Shown here one piece after another: positions 1 to 8,081 of a DNA stretch of 42,820 bases. Source of the DNA: Cryomorphaceae bacterium (lineage in GTDB: Bacteria > Bacteroidota > Bacteroidia > Flavobacteriales_D > SKUL01); assembly GCA_007695365.1 (NCBI GenBank), contig REDV01000050.1:1-42820 (forward strand), in the 5' to 3' direction. The stretch's first letter is position 1; each line of letters begins with the position of its first letter. The position numbers and the translations under genes were made by a program. Under the pieces are notes generated by a model that saw only the letters and a program-made list of their open reading frames with translations, had not been told where the DNA came from and did no database searches.

Positions 1-44
1 ACATGAAGTTGCTGGGCTGTGAGTATGTTCGTTGTAATCATCAT
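1..44 (-). CDS. Possible 5' end of a gene leaving the window on the left
   Basis: Reading leftward from the ATG at 44, the frame is open to the window edge and gives MMITTNILTAQQLHV. The same frame is open upstream to about position 83 and adds LAGLLASLL before the two methionines, so the whole stretch looks like the hydrophobic core of a signal peptide with a cleavage site near TA/QQ. No ATG is found in that frame upstream, so the true start is unclear; a start upstream of the neighbouring CA repeat would be out of frame by one dinucleotide unit. Only about 15 to 27 codons are visible and no function can be given. It could equally be non-coding sequence. Confidence 0.3.
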   Translation of the reverse strand, partial: MMITTNILTAQQLH

Positions 45-83
45 CAGGAGTGATGCAAGAAGTCCGGCGAGGGTGTAATTACA

Positions 84-102
84 TGTGTGTGTGTGTGTGT
101 GT
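84..102. repeat. (TG)9 dinucleotide microsatellite
   Basis: Nine uninterrupted TG units plus one T lie between the possible leftward gene and the OmpA-like gene at 244. Perfect dinucleotide tracts of this length are uncommon in bacterial chromosomes and are prone to slippage. See the finding on possible phase variation. Confidence 0.9.
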
Positions 103-243
103 TGCGTGGGTCATGGCGGTTGGTTTATTGGTTCTGAGCACAATATCTGTAAAAAAGTTGGGATGGGCAAGATTTTTTTTAGGATAGATGAGGCACCATC
201 TCCCTATACTTCGTGCTTCACCTGCAACCCCTATCTTCGCACC

Positions 244-1452
244 ATGCGTGTTTTGCTGCAAAAGCTAATGTTGTTGTGTGCTGTACTGGCGGGTGGCGCA
301 GTGCAGTCTCAAAACCTGTTACTCAACGGGGATTTTGAGCGACCCTTTCTTGATCACGAGTATCAATGGCGGCAGCCCCACGGGGCGTATTACCACTACT
401 ACATGGATGGCCGTCAAGACGGCTCGGCCTACGAGGGCAACTTCTACAATGGGCTCTGCATGTACAACCACCAGGAAAATGAGTTTATGCAGACCAAATT
501 GGCCCAACCGCTCGTGGCCGGACAAAGCTATTGCCTCAAGGTCATGGCTCGCCTTATGTCGATAAAAGCATTCAACCATGAACTGCACGACAAAATCGGC
601 ATCTTGTTTACTTCATACCCTTTTGATGTGGAAGAGCCTTTTTACCCCGGTGGCAAGCCCGATACCTACTGGTTGATTCCCGATACTGTAGATCGCTTTT
701 CGTGGCTGCCCCTCGAAACAGAGTACCTGGCCCGTGGTGATGAGCAGTATTTTACCATAGGTTATTGGCGAAGCCTGGCCTTTTCCGAACAAGCAAAAGA
801 CGATGTTTTTGAGGCATTTATGGGGCCTGAACCCGCCAATTCCAAGACGGATATCCCTCCTCCTGATTTCAGCGCCAAGGCTAAAAAGAAACGGAAACGT
901 GGAAAGCAGCACGACGCGTGGTCAGACTTTCGGAAGCAGGTGATGGAGCAGGCACGAAGTCAGGGTGAGGTGATTCCGACCACGTCTCCGGGCGAAGGGC
1001 TTTTTACCCTCCGCTACTACCTCGACAATCTCTGTGTGGCTCCGGTCCTGGCCGACGGAAGTTGTGATTGCGCCATCCCCAAACCTCCGCTCACGCTCAA
1101 TGTGGGTGATGTGGTGCGCATGGACAACCTGCTTTTCAACACCGGTGAATCCACACTGCAGCCAGGCTCCGATTACGCGCTGGAACTACTTGCGCTCATT
1201 CTTGAGGAACAACCCCACATGCGCATTGCCATAGAAGGTCATACCGATAACGTGGGCAACGACGCTGCCAACCTAAAGCTGTCGGAAGACAGGGCCTACA
1301 CCGTTCGCAAGCACCTGATTGAGATGGGTGTTGACGAAGAGCGAATGAGTGCACGGGGTTTCGGCAGTACCCGGCCCGTGGCCGACAATCGCACTGAAGA
1401 GGGCAGAAGCCTCAATCGCAGGGTGGCCTTTGTGATTGAGGCAAACCAGTGA
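244..1452 (+). CDS. OmpA family protein with N-terminal jelly-roll-like domain
   Basis: 402 residues from the ATG at 244, chosen because it opens directly with a Sec signal peptide (MRVLLQKLMLLCAVLAGGAVQS) followed by mature QNLLLNGDFE; the open frame extends upstream to 85 but through low-complexity repeat. The first ~290 residues resemble the galactose-binding-like domains often found at the start of Bacteroidota envelope proteins (NGDFE start, conserved Trp and Tyr residues). A lysine/arginine-rich patch (KAKKKRKRGK) lies near residue 215. The last ~110 residues are a good OmpA C-terminal domain: GHTDNVGND, LSEDRAYTVRKHL, RGFGSTRPVADN, RSLNRRVAF, with the Asp and Arg that bind diaminopimelate of peptidoglycan. 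It probably sits in the outer membrane or periplasm anchored to the wall. The genes at 8078 and 9222 have the same architecture. A weak -7-like box (TATCTTCG, 232-239) lies just upstream. Confidence 0.9.
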   Translation: MRVLLQKLMLLCAVLAGGAVQSQNLLLNGDFERPFLDHEYQWRQPHGAYYHYYMDGRQDGSAYEGNFYNGLCMYNHQENEFMQTKLAQPLVAGQSYCLKVMARLMSIKAFNHELHDKIGILFTSYPFDVEEPFYPGGKPDTYWLIPDTVDRFSWLPLETEYLARGDEQYFTIGYWRSLAFSEQAKDDVFEAFMGPEPANSKTDIPPPDFSAKAKKKRKRGKQHDAWSDFRKQVMEQARSQGEVIPTTSPGEGLFTLRYYLDNLCVAPVLADGSCDCAIPKPPLTLNVGDVVRMDNLLFNTGESTLQPGSDYALELLALILEEQPHMRIAIEGHTDNVGNDAANLKLSEDRAYTVRKHLIEMGVDEERMSARGFGSTRPVADNRTEEGRSLNRRVAFVIEANQ

Positions 1453-1455
1453 AAT

Positions 1456-2874
1456 TTATTTGCTGCCCACGCCAATGCGCCGGCTTTCTTTGGCGCGCTG
1501 CAATATAGGGTAGAGGTCTTCGGCGATACCGGCGGAAGGAGATTTGGCAGGTGATCTGTAAAAATTCCCTTCGGGGTCTATAAGAAAGTAGGCGGGAAGA
1601 GCACGCAAACCAAAGCGGTCGCGACTTTCAAAGCCGGTGTCGTCAAACAAAACTGGCCATTTGAGCTGCGGGTACTTGGAGAGATGCCGTTGAAATGCCT
1701 CACGGGGCGAATCCACCACCACGCTCACCACCTCAACCACTTCGCTGTACTCTGCAATCAATGCCGGCAGTAAACTCTGATCCTTGGGGCAGTCCGAACA
1801 CCACGTGGCAAAAAATTCAAGATAGACGTATTTTCCCCTGAAATCTTCGAGCGACACTTGCTCGTTGTGCTGATCGTAAAACTTCAGCTCTGGTGCCGGA
1901 AAACCTTTTGAGGCCCGGGTAAGTGCTGTAATTACATTGTGGGAGGCTTTTTGAAGATATTCGGTAGAGGCATTTTCGCCAAGGTGCTCAAGAACGCGCA
2001 ATACATTTCGGCCGTCAGCCTGCAGGTAGTAGGCTTCAATCAACGCTTGAACAGCCACCATTTCCCGAAGTACATCGCGCTCCAGAAATTCATCTTTTTG
2101 AATGAGTTCCAGCAATGCCGGCCCGGGGTCCCGGGAAGCCAGCGCTTTGGGAATCAAGTCCGGGCCATGATTCGCCCCGAAGCGCGCAAAATACTTTTGG
2201 AAAAAACTGCCCAAAAAAGCGAAAAACATGGGGTGCGGCTCAAACGAAGAAGATTTCAGGTATTTGTCGAACAAATCGCGACGTGTGTACACCTGCGTTT
2301 GAAAGGCTGTGGAAGCCAGGATGTAATGTAATTCGGTAGCAGTGTAAGCATCCACATGATTAAATCGCTGCTGCATCGATGTTTCAAATGACTCGAATTT
2401 CGGCTTAAACGCACGTGAGCCCACAAGGGCAACATTGGCCACCAGAAATGAATCTACCGCTACGTGCAACTGGCTGATTAATGCGTTGGGGTCATTGTCC
2501 GGCAGATTGAGAAACACAAGATCCACATGGGTATTGCCGCCAAAAGAGCGCACTTGTTCTTTGTGCAGAGGCGGAAAAAACACTTCGTAGCGGCGATTGG
2601 GTTGCACAATCATGGTGCCCCGTATGTGCCGGATATAGATATCGATTTCTCCGGTTTCATCCCACGGAAAAGTTGCTTCAAAACGGCCTTGTGCATCAGA
2701 CTCTGCCACGTGAATTACGCGTTGTAACTGACTCAATCCGTCTTCAGTTGCATAGAACAGCACCTGTGTGTTGACGTAATCGGGTGCCTCGCCGCGTATG
2801 TGCACCTGACTGGCAAAAAGGGGTAAAGCGCTGAAAAACAGCAGCAGGATAAGCCCTCGCCTAAAAATCTCCAT
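1456..2874 (-). CDS. TlpA-like thioredoxin-fold protein, exported
   Basis: 472 residues from the ATG at 2874. This start gives a clean signal peptide (MEIFRRGLILLLFFSALPLFA); the longer frame from 2913 would put 13 extra residues in front and overlap coaD by 53 bases instead of 14. The N-terminal part (HIRGEAPDYVNTQV, then a beta-rich region) resembles the DUF4369/carboxypeptidase-like start of Bacteroidota TlpA proteins. A long helical middle follows. The last ~150 residues are a thioredoxin fold of the AhpC/TSA-Redoxin type: PAPELKFYDQ, LEFFATWCSDCPKD (a C-x-x-C redox motif), VSVVVDSPRE, LRALPAYFLIDPEG with the cis-Pro. It likely acts as a periplasmic disulfide reductase. It is the last gene of the block that starts at 5443, but is not functionally tied to coaD. 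Confidence 0.88.
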   Translation of the reverse strand: MEIFRRGLILLLFFSALPLFASQVHIRGEAPDYVNTQVLFYATEDGLSQLQRVIHVAESDAQGRFEATFPWDETGEIDIYIRHIRGTMIVQPNRRYEVFFPPLHKEQVRSFGGNTHVDLVFLNLPDNDPNALISQLHVAVDSFLVANVALVGSRAFKPKFESFETSMQQRFNHVDAYTATELHYILASTAFQTQVYTRRDLFDKYLKSSSFEPHPMFFAFLGSFFQKYFARFGANHGPDLIPKALASRDPGPALLELIQKDEFLERDVLREMVAVQALIEAYYLQADGRNVLRVLEHLGENASTEYLQKASHNVITALTRASKGFPAPELKFYDQHNEQVSLEDFRGKYVYLEFFATWCSDCPKDQSLLPALIAEYSEVVEVVSVVVDSPREAFQRHLSKYPQLKWPVLFDDTGFESRDRFGLRALPAYFLIDPEGNFYRSPAKSPSAGIAEDLYPILQRAKESRRIGVGSK

Positions 2875-3331
2875 TGATTTCAATCGCATTCGGAATAAAC
2901 TTGCTGACATCACCCCCGTTTCGGATTATGTCACGCACAATGGTGCTGTTTATTGCGGAAAGTTCGGGTGTTGACATCAAAAAAATCGTTTCAATGCCGC
3001 TCACCATCTCGCGGTTCATTTGAGCGATGCCCTTTTCAAACTGAAAGTCACCGGCATTGCGGAGCCCGCGTATAATGTAGCGCGCATCTTTCTCCAGGCA
3101 GAATCGCACGGTAAGGCCTTCGTAGGTTTCTACCGTTACTTTCTGCTCAAAATTAAAGGTGTTCTTGATCCATGTAAGTCGCTGATCAAGCGGAAAAAGA
3201 TATTTTTTCTGGGAATTCACTCCCACGGCAATGATGATTTTGTCGAAAAGAGGCAGCGCCCGCTTCACAATGTTTTCGTGCCCTTTGGTGATGGGGTCGA
3301 AGGACCCCGGAAATACTGCTATGTTAGCCAT
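2861..3331 (-). CDS. coaD: Phosphopantetheine adenylyltransferase
   Basis: 156 residues. The enzyme transfers AMP from ATP to 4'-phosphopantetheine, the fourth step of CoA synthesis, in the cytoplasm. The start at 3331 is set by the invariant N-terminus MANIAVFPGSFDPITKGH, which carries the T/HxGH nucleotidyltransferase motif; the frame is open further upstream, but that part has no family similarity. Other family features visible are RGLRNAGDFQFEK, with the Arg residues that bind substrate, and the INSTIVRDI motif near the end. Length is normal for the family. It overlaps rsmD by 8 bases upstream and the thioredoxin gene by 14 bases downstream, so these genes are probably cotranscribed and translationally coupled. 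The rsmD-coaD pair is common across many bacteria. Confidence 0.97.
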   Translation of the reverse strand: MANIAVFPGSFDPITKGHENIVKRALPLFDKIIIAVGVNSQKKYLFPLDQRLTWIKNTFNFEQKVTVETYEGLTVRFCLEKDARYIIRGLRNAGDFQFEKGIAQMNREMVSGIETIFLMSTPELSAINSTIVRDIIRNGGDVSKFIPNAIEINGDF

Positions 3332-3872
3332 GCTGTAAAGTTGGATGTTGAAAAAAACTAAAGTGAACCGCTCCGCATGCGCGATGAGATTCAAACCAGG
3401 GGTGCTTACTGAAATCCATAGCTGCCGGATGTTCTACCACCAGCCAGCCGCCGGGTTTCAAAAGGTCACCACTTACCACGAAGTTAGGAATATCTTCGTG
3501 ATGCTTTACCTGGTAGGGTGGGTCTGCAAAAATCAGGTCAAACTTTTCCTGTGGTTTTTTGAGCCATCTGAAAACGTCGGCTCTTACAGTTCGAATGGGT
3601 AATTGAAGCTGAACGGATTGCTCGCGCAAAAACCCCAGCACGCGCGGGTTCATATCAACGGAGACCACCGAGGGAGCTCCTCGGGATGCAAGTTCAAAGC
3701 TGATGGCGCCCGTACCCGAAAACAAATCGAGGCAGTGGCATGTGCTGATATCCACCCTGTTTTCGATGAGGTTAAACAGGCTTTCGCGAGCAAAGTCAGT
3801 GGTGGGGCGCACACCCGAAACGCGCGGTGGGTTGAGCCGGCGCCCCTTGAGTCTGCCGCCTATGATGCGCAA
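3324..3872 (-). CDS. rsmD: 16S rRNA (guanine966-N2)-methyltransferase
   Basis: 182 residues, full length for RsmD. It methylates G966 (E. coli numbering) of 16S rRNA in the assembled small subunit using S-adenosylmethionine. Visible motifs are the N-terminal MRIIGGRLKGRRL, RPTTDFARESLFN, the SAM-binding DLFSGTGAIS (residues 49-58), VDMNPRVLGF and the catalytic DPPY (117-120), typical of N2-guanine or N6-adenine methylation. It starts 13 bases inside the DUF3822 gene and ends 8 bases inside coaD, a compact operon. Confidence 0.96.
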   Translation of the reverse strand: MRIIGGRLKGRRLNPPRVSGVRPTTDFARESLFNLIENRVDISTCHCLDLFSGTGAISFELASRGAPSVVSVDMNPRVLGFLREQSVQLQLPIRTVRADVFRWLKKPQEKFDLIFADPPYQVKHHEDIPNFVVSGDLLKPGGWLVVEHPAAMDFSKHPWFESHRACGAVHFSFFQHPTLQHG

Positions 3873-4633
3873 AGCACCTGGTGTAAAAGGGTGAAACCGG
3901 AAAGCGCCTGCTGCTCATTCTTCCCTTTCCATGTCGTATCAGCGAGGGTGCTGTTGCTGAGCAGCGAAACCGCGCCAATGTACTCCCGTAGCAGGGTTAG
4001 AATGGCGCCTGCAGGGTCAATGTTGCCGGTGGCGAAGGTGCGAAACTGTTTCGGGTCAATGTGCATTTGGTCAAACACGTAGAGCACGTAGTAGGCCACA
4101 TCCATTTCGGATGCAAAACGGAAGGTATTGGCCAGTTGCAATTGTCCGTCCTGAATAAGTATCAATCTGAAAAACCCGTTGCCAAAAAACAGCCATGCAC
4201 CGTTTTGATTGGCTTGCCGTGCAAGCCGCAAGGCCAACTCAAGCTCTACCGTCGATTCGTGCAGGATGTGGCAAGTGGGAAATACCCTGGTTACAAGCTC
4301 ACATCCGTCCGGAAGCGCATACACATTGTACGCTGGCAGCATGATTAGCTTGTCAGACGCAATATTTGCATTCCGGGGAGCGTCCAGGTGAAAGTGGTGG
4401 TAGTGCGCGAGGTTCTCTTCGTGGTATATGGCTTCCGGCACCAAGGTGTTTCCGGGTTCGGTAATGCTGCACGAAACAGAGTAAGCACTGCCCCATTCGC
4501 GAATGGTGTGCAGTTGTTGGTTCAGTTCCTCGGTACTTTGCGCAGAAAGGTCGAGGTCCACCTTTCGGTGATGGAAGTTGAGCCGGTCTTGCAGTGCCAC
4601 AGACAAACGCCCGTTGCCCAGTTGCAAAGACAA
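3860..4633 (-). CDS. DUF3822 family protein
   Basis: About 257 residues. The protein belongs to the Bacteroidota-specific DUF3822 group, recognised from its overall pattern and its constant place directly upstream of rsmD. It looks like an actin/hexokinase-fold protein (a C-terminal block FATGNIDPAGAILTLLREYIG resembles the FtsA/type IV pilus PilM-like ATPase ends), but no function is established. The start is uncertain: the only standard candidate is TTG at 4633, yet the frame is open back to 4684 and reads VIAGISHNDCHLSLQLG, which looks like genuine protein. No ATG or GTG exists in that stretch. Either TTG 4633, a rare start such as ATT, or coupling to the gene ending at 4685 could be used. 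Confidence 0.88.
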   Translation of the reverse strand: MSLQLGNGRLSVALQDRLNFHHRKVDLDLSAQSTEELNQQLHTIREWGSAYSVSCSITEPGNTLVPEAIYHEENLAHYHHFHLDAPRNANIASDKLIMLPAYNVYALPDGCELVTRVFPTCHILHESTVELELALRLARQANQNGAWLFFGNGFFRLILIQDGQLQLANTFRFASEMDVAYYVLYVFDQMHIDPKQFRTFATGNIDPAGAILTLLREYIGAVSLLSNSTLADTTWKGKNEQQALSGFTLLHQVLCAS

Positions 4634-4684
4634 ATGGCAATCGTTATGTGAAATCCCGGCGATAACCGTGGTTTGGAGATGGTG

Positions 4685-5443
4685 CTATTCAGTCCAGTTA
4701 CCCGAAAGGGTAGCCTTTTCCATATCGCCAAAGCGAAGAGCCGGTTCTGCAAATGGTTTTGGATCTTCAACAAGCAGCACAGTTTGGCGTCTGCCGGATG
4801 CATCCAGAATGGTACCCGCGTTCATGTAAAACTCAACGCCATCGCTGAATGGAACATAACGCAATGAGTCAACCTTAAACGGATAGTTGCGGCGCTTGCG
4901 GGCAGATTCTGACAGAAACTCGCGCTCCAGCACCGATTCGTACACCGTATCGCGGACAATCAGACCCAATTCCAAAGCTTCCCCTTCGGTGAGGGTGTCA
5001 GGAACTTCACCAAAAGCTTTTAGCATGGGGATTTTTCCGGTGAGGATGAAATTCTCCAATGTGTCCCAATGTGAGGTATATCGCTGGTTTGCATCGTGAA
5101 AAGCGACCTGGGCTGTTCGGATATCCTTCAATCGCTGAATCACATGAGAAGCAATTTTGTCTTTCTTGTTGAGGTAGCGCAGTTCAGAATCAATAGAGTA
5201 ATAATTCATGTAGGCCATTCCTGCCGAGCCACCGATGGTAATGATTGTAACGACTACCGCTACCATTTTGTTGATGATGCCGGCGATATGCAGAATCGAG
5301 ATAATTCCAACCAGAGCAATCACGGCCCCGCCGGTTTTAAACATTGCATTCTGCTGAGCACCGGTAATGAGAATCAGCAAACCGATGATGGTCAACGCTC
5401 CCGGAAAAAAGAATCGGGCAAATTTATCTTTCAGATCTTCCAT
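4685..5443 (-). CDS. Uncharacterised membrane protein
   Basis: 252 residues; I do not recognise a named family. The first ~85 residues hold three hydrophobic segments (roughly 14-31, 36-57 and 60-80), so it is an inner-membrane protein. The rest is soluble: a helical piece (LRYLNKKDKIASHVIQRLKDIRTAQVAF-like, ~85-115) followed by a mixed domain. The phrase RTAQVAFHDANQRYTSHWDTL resembles pseudopilin-like or type II secretion-type globular heads in which residues, transport and exported parts are joined, but the similarity is weak. It is the first gene of the leftward block and has a perfect -7 box 33 bases upstream. Confidence 0.85.
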   Translation of the reverse strand: MEDLKDKFARFFFPGALTIIGLLILITGAQQNAMFKTGGAVIALVGIISILHIAGIINKMVAVVVTIITIGGSAGMAYMNYYSIDSELRYLNKKDKIASHVIQRLKDIRTAQVAFHDANQRYTSHWDTLENFILTGKIPMLKAFGEVPDTLTEGEALELGLIVRDTVYESVLEREFLSESARKRRNYPFKVDSLRYVPFSDGVEFYMNAGTILDASGRRQTVLLVEDPKPFAEPALRFGDMEKATLSGNWTE

Positions 5444-5476
5444 AACTTGCTACAATACATTGGCAATTGTGTCGGG

Positions 5477-5484
5477 CAAATCTA
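5477..5484 (-). promoter_or_regulatory. Bacteroidota -7 box for the membrane-protein gene
   Basis: On the minus strand this reads TAGATTTG, an exact match to TAnnTTTG, 33 bases before the ATG at 5443. No clear -33 TTG is seen at the right spacing. The divergent promoter for the helicase gene lies 60 bases to the right. Confidence 0.5.
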
Positions 5485-5543
5485 CCATTTTTTTCATTCA
5501 GAGCCGCACCGTTCCACGATTGGTAACACTTTTGAAACCTGCG

Positions 5544-5551
5544 TACTTTTG
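5544..5551 (+). promoter_or_regulatory. -7 box placed 7 bases before the helicase start
   Basis: TACTTTTG matches TAnnTTTG exactly; a TTG at 5520-5522 lies 21 bases upstream as a possible -33 element. Only seven bases separate the box from the ATG at 5559, so the transcript should have almost no leader. Confidence 0.5.
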
Positions 5552-5558
5552 AGCGCGC

Positions 5559-6998
5559 ATGAAAGACAAATGGCAACATTGGCAGCAGGTTCTGCAAAAC
5601 GGACTCGGACATACCCCCACTCAGGGCCAGCGCGAGTTAAGCCGAAAACTAATTCGCTTTCTGCTCAGCGAAAAGCCCCGTTGCGCGTTTCTCATGAAGG
5701 GCTATGCCGGTACTGGAAAAACCACCATGGTAAGGGCATTGCTCAGTTTACTTCCTGAAATCAAGCAAAAAGCGGTGCTGATGGCTCCAACCGGGAGGGC
5801 GGCCAAGGTGCTGGGGCATTACGCAGGACAACCCGCCTACACCATTCACAAAACCATTTATAGGCGCAGCATGGGAGCCGACGGCTCGGTGCGTTTTGGC
5901 TTGGCTCCCAACAACCGAAAAGACGTGGTGTTCGTGGTAGATGAGGCATCCATGATTGCGGGCAGGCAAATAACCGACGACGGGTTGGGCACTTCGCACC
6001 TGCTCGAAGACCTGCTCACTTTTGTTTTTCGGGGTGAGAACTGCCGCGTGCTGTTGATTGGCGACGAAGCCCAGTTGCCCCCTGTGGGCTTGGAGAAAAG
6101 CCCGGCGCTAAACCTGGAGCTCATGCGTGATCACTACAATCTGATTATTGCCGAACACACCCTCACGGAGGTAATCCGTCAGGAGGCCGATTCAGGGATA
6201 CTGGCCAATGCCACACAGGTGAGGCATCTCATCAACGGAAATGCAGGTGAGCTCAAACTCAACATTCAATTTCCCGACGTGGAATATGTCACCGGGCGGG
6301 ATTTGCCCGAAAAACTGGAGTGGGCCTATCAGCATTTTGGGGTTGAGGACACCTTGGTGATTACCCGCTCCAACTGGATGGCCAACGAGTACAACCAGTT
6401 AATCAGAAGGCGGGTGCGGTGGCTCGACAACGAGCTGGAAGCCGGTGAGCTGATGATGGTGGTAAAAAACAACTATTTCTGGGTGAAGGAATTGCCGGCC
6501 GCGGCCTTTATTGCCAACGGCGACATTCTTGAAATTCAAAAGGTGAAGCAATACGCCGAGCGCTACGATTTTCGCTTTGCGGATGCAGAAGTGCGCATGC
6601 TCGATTACGATGTGCCGCCCTTTTTAGTGAAAATGCTGCTCGATACCATCACCGAAAAAGGACCCTCACTGAGCCGCGATAAAGCCAAACTTCTATTTCA
6701 CTCGGTGGCCGAAGACTATCAGGAAGAGTCGAGCGCCAAAAAACGAAACGAAATGGTGTTTAAGGAAGACCCTTTTTTCAATGCCTTGCAGGTGAAGTTT
6801 GCCTACGCGGTTACCTGCCATAAGTCGCAGGGAGGTCAATGGCCGGTAGTGTTCATTGATATTGGCCGAATGAAGGAGCCGGCCGATTTGGAGTTCTATC
6901 GCTGGCTATACACAGCACTAACCCGCGCCACACAATATGTTTTTTTGGTTCAATTTCCACCCGAAATGGTGCAGGGAGAAATTCCGGATGCCGGCTAG
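5559..6998 (+). CDS. RecD-like ATP-dependent DNA helicase (SF1B)
   Basis: 479 residues. It is a superfamily 1B helicase related to RecD/Dda, expected to unwind DNA 5' to 3' using ATP. The Walker A motif GYAGTGKTT is at 48-56, motif Ia LMAPTGRAAK follows, Walker B/DEAS (FVVDEASMI) is near 128, motif III GDEAQLPPV near 170, and the C-terminal UvrD-type 2A domain has VTCHKSQGGQWPVVF and the final YTALTRATQYVFLV motif. It lacks the RecBC-type N-terminal extension, and no recB or recC is adjacent, so it is probably a free-standing repair or recombination helicase of the kind found in most Bacteroidota. ATG start is supported by the promoter box just before it. Confidence 0.93.
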   Translation: MKDKWQHWQQVLQNGLGHTPTQGQRELSRKLIRFLLSEKPRCAFLMKGYAGTGKTTMVRALLSLLPEIKQKAVLMAPTGRAAKVLGHYAGQPAYTIHKTIYRRSMGADGSVRFGLAPNNRKDVVFVVDEASMIAGRQITDDGLGTSHLLEDLLTFVFRGENCRVLLIGDEAQLPPVGLEKSPALNLELMRDHYNLIIAEHTLTEVIRQEADSGILANATQVRHLINGNAGELKLNIQFPDVEYVTGRDLPEKLEWAYQHFGVEDTLVITRSNWMANEYNQLIRRRVRWLDNELEAGELMMVVKNNYFWVKELPAAAFIANGDILEIQKVKQYAERYDFRFADAEVRMLDYDVPPFLVKMLLDTITEKGPSLSRDKAKLLFHSVAEDYQEESSAKKRNEMVFKEDPFFNALQVKFAYAVTCHKSQGGQWPVVFIDIGRMKEPADLEFYRWLYTALTRATQYVFLVQFPPEMVQGEIPDAG

Positions 6999-7012
6999 CG
7001 CATTCGGCTGAC

Positions 7013-7041
7013 TTGTTGCGTTGCGGCAAACCGTATTTTTG
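7013..7041 (+). promoter_or_regulatory. hemE promoter (TTG-N18-TATTTTTG)
   Basis: A TTG at 7013-7015 and an exact -7 box TATTTTTG at 7034-7041 are 18 bases apart. The box ends only five bases before the hemE ATG at 7047, so transcription should start at or within a base or two of the start codon. Confidence 0.6.
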
Positions 7042-7046
7042 CGCCT

Positions 7047-8081
7047 ATGCATTTACAAAACGACTTATTGTTGCGCGCTGCCCGTGGCGAGCAGTGCGAG
7101 CGACCACCCGTTTGGGTGATGAGGCAGGCCGGACGTATTTTACCCGAGTACCGCGAAGTAAGGGCGTCGGTTGCCGGATTTAAAGAGCTTGTTACCAATC
7201 CTGAACTTTGTTGCGAGGTAACCCTGCAGCCTGTTGATCTATTGGGGGTGGATGCGGCTATTATTTTCTCCGACATCCTCGTTATTCCGGAAGCCATGGG
7301 TTTGCCCTACGAGATGATTGAGAAACGCGGACCGCTGTTTCCTTCCACCGTTCAAAACGCCGCCGACCTCAAGCGTTTAACCATGGATGTTGAAGAACCT
7401 CTCGAATACGTGCGCAGGGCTTTGGAAATTACAAGCCGCGAACTCGCCGGACGTGTACCCCTGATTGGTTTTGCCGGGGCTCCCTGGACCATTTTTGCAT
7501 ACATGACAGAAGGCAGTGGATCAAAGACTTTCAGCAAAGCGCGCAAGTTGCTTTATACCGATCCATCATTTTCGGAACAGTTGTTGAATATGATCACCAC
7601 AGCAACCATTCGTTACTTGAAAATGCAGATTAAAGCGGGTGCACAATTGGTGCAGATTTTTGATTCCTGGGCGGGAATTTTACCCCCCGATCAGTATCGC
7701 GCACACAGCCTAAAGTATATTTCGCGCATTTGCGACGAAATCAACGAGGTTCCCGTAACGGTGTTTGCCAAAGGTGCCTGGTTTGCACTTTCCGAAATGA
7801 AGGATTTGAATTGCGAAACCGTTGGTCTCGACTGGCATACCGACCCCCGATGGGCGCGCGCCCAGGTGGGTGATGCCAAAACCCTACAGGGAAATATGGA
7901 TCCCTGCGCGCTCTATGCCGAAGATGAAACCATTGTCAGTAAAACGCACGAAATGTTGCAAAGCTTTGGTAGCCGCAGGCATATTGTTAACTTAGGCCAC
8001 GGAGTGTATCCCGATACTGAAGCCCGCAAAGTGAAATTATTCATCGAAACTGTAAAAAATTACCAATACCCCAAATCATGA
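7047..8081 (+). CDS. hemE: Uroporphyrinogen decarboxylase
   Basis: 344 residues, normal for HemE. It removes four carboxyl groups from uroporphyrinogen III to give coproporphyrinogen III in heme synthesis, in the cytoplasm. The N-terminal signature [18 protein letters not shown] (the substrate-binding Arg residues) is complete, followed by [14 protein letters not shown] with the catalytic Asp, [24 protein letters not shown] and [10 protein letters not shown]. The ATG at 7047 fits the family N-terminus. The stop overlaps the start of the next gene (ATGA, 8078-8081), which suggests translational coupling to an OmpA protein with no evident link to heme. No other heme gene is in the window. Confidence 0.98.
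   Translation: MHLQNDLLLRAARGEQCERPPVWVMRQAGRILPEYREVRASVAGFKELVTNPELCCEVTLQPVDLLGVDAAIIFSDILVIPEAMGLPYEMIEKRGPLFPSTVQNAADLKRLTMDVEEPLEYVRRALEITSRELAGRVPLIGFAGAPWTIFAYMTEGSGSKTFSKARKLLYTDPSFSEQLLNMITTATIRYLKMQIKAGAQLVQIFDSWAGILPPDQYRAHSLKYISRICDEINEVPVTVFAKGAWFALSEMKDLNCETVGLDWHTDPRWARAQVGDAKTLQGNMDPCALYAEDETIVSKTHEMLQSFGSRRHIVNLGHGVYPDTEARKVKLFIETVKNYQYPKS

Noticed and set aside
3603-4082. 159-residue rightward frame across rsmD and DUF3822
   Set aside because: Antisense to two genes with strong family evidence.
5096-5758. 220-residue rightward frame overlapping the membrane protein and the helicase
   Set aside because: It lies antisense to one recognised gene and out of frame in another, has His- and Asn-rich shadow composition and no family pattern.
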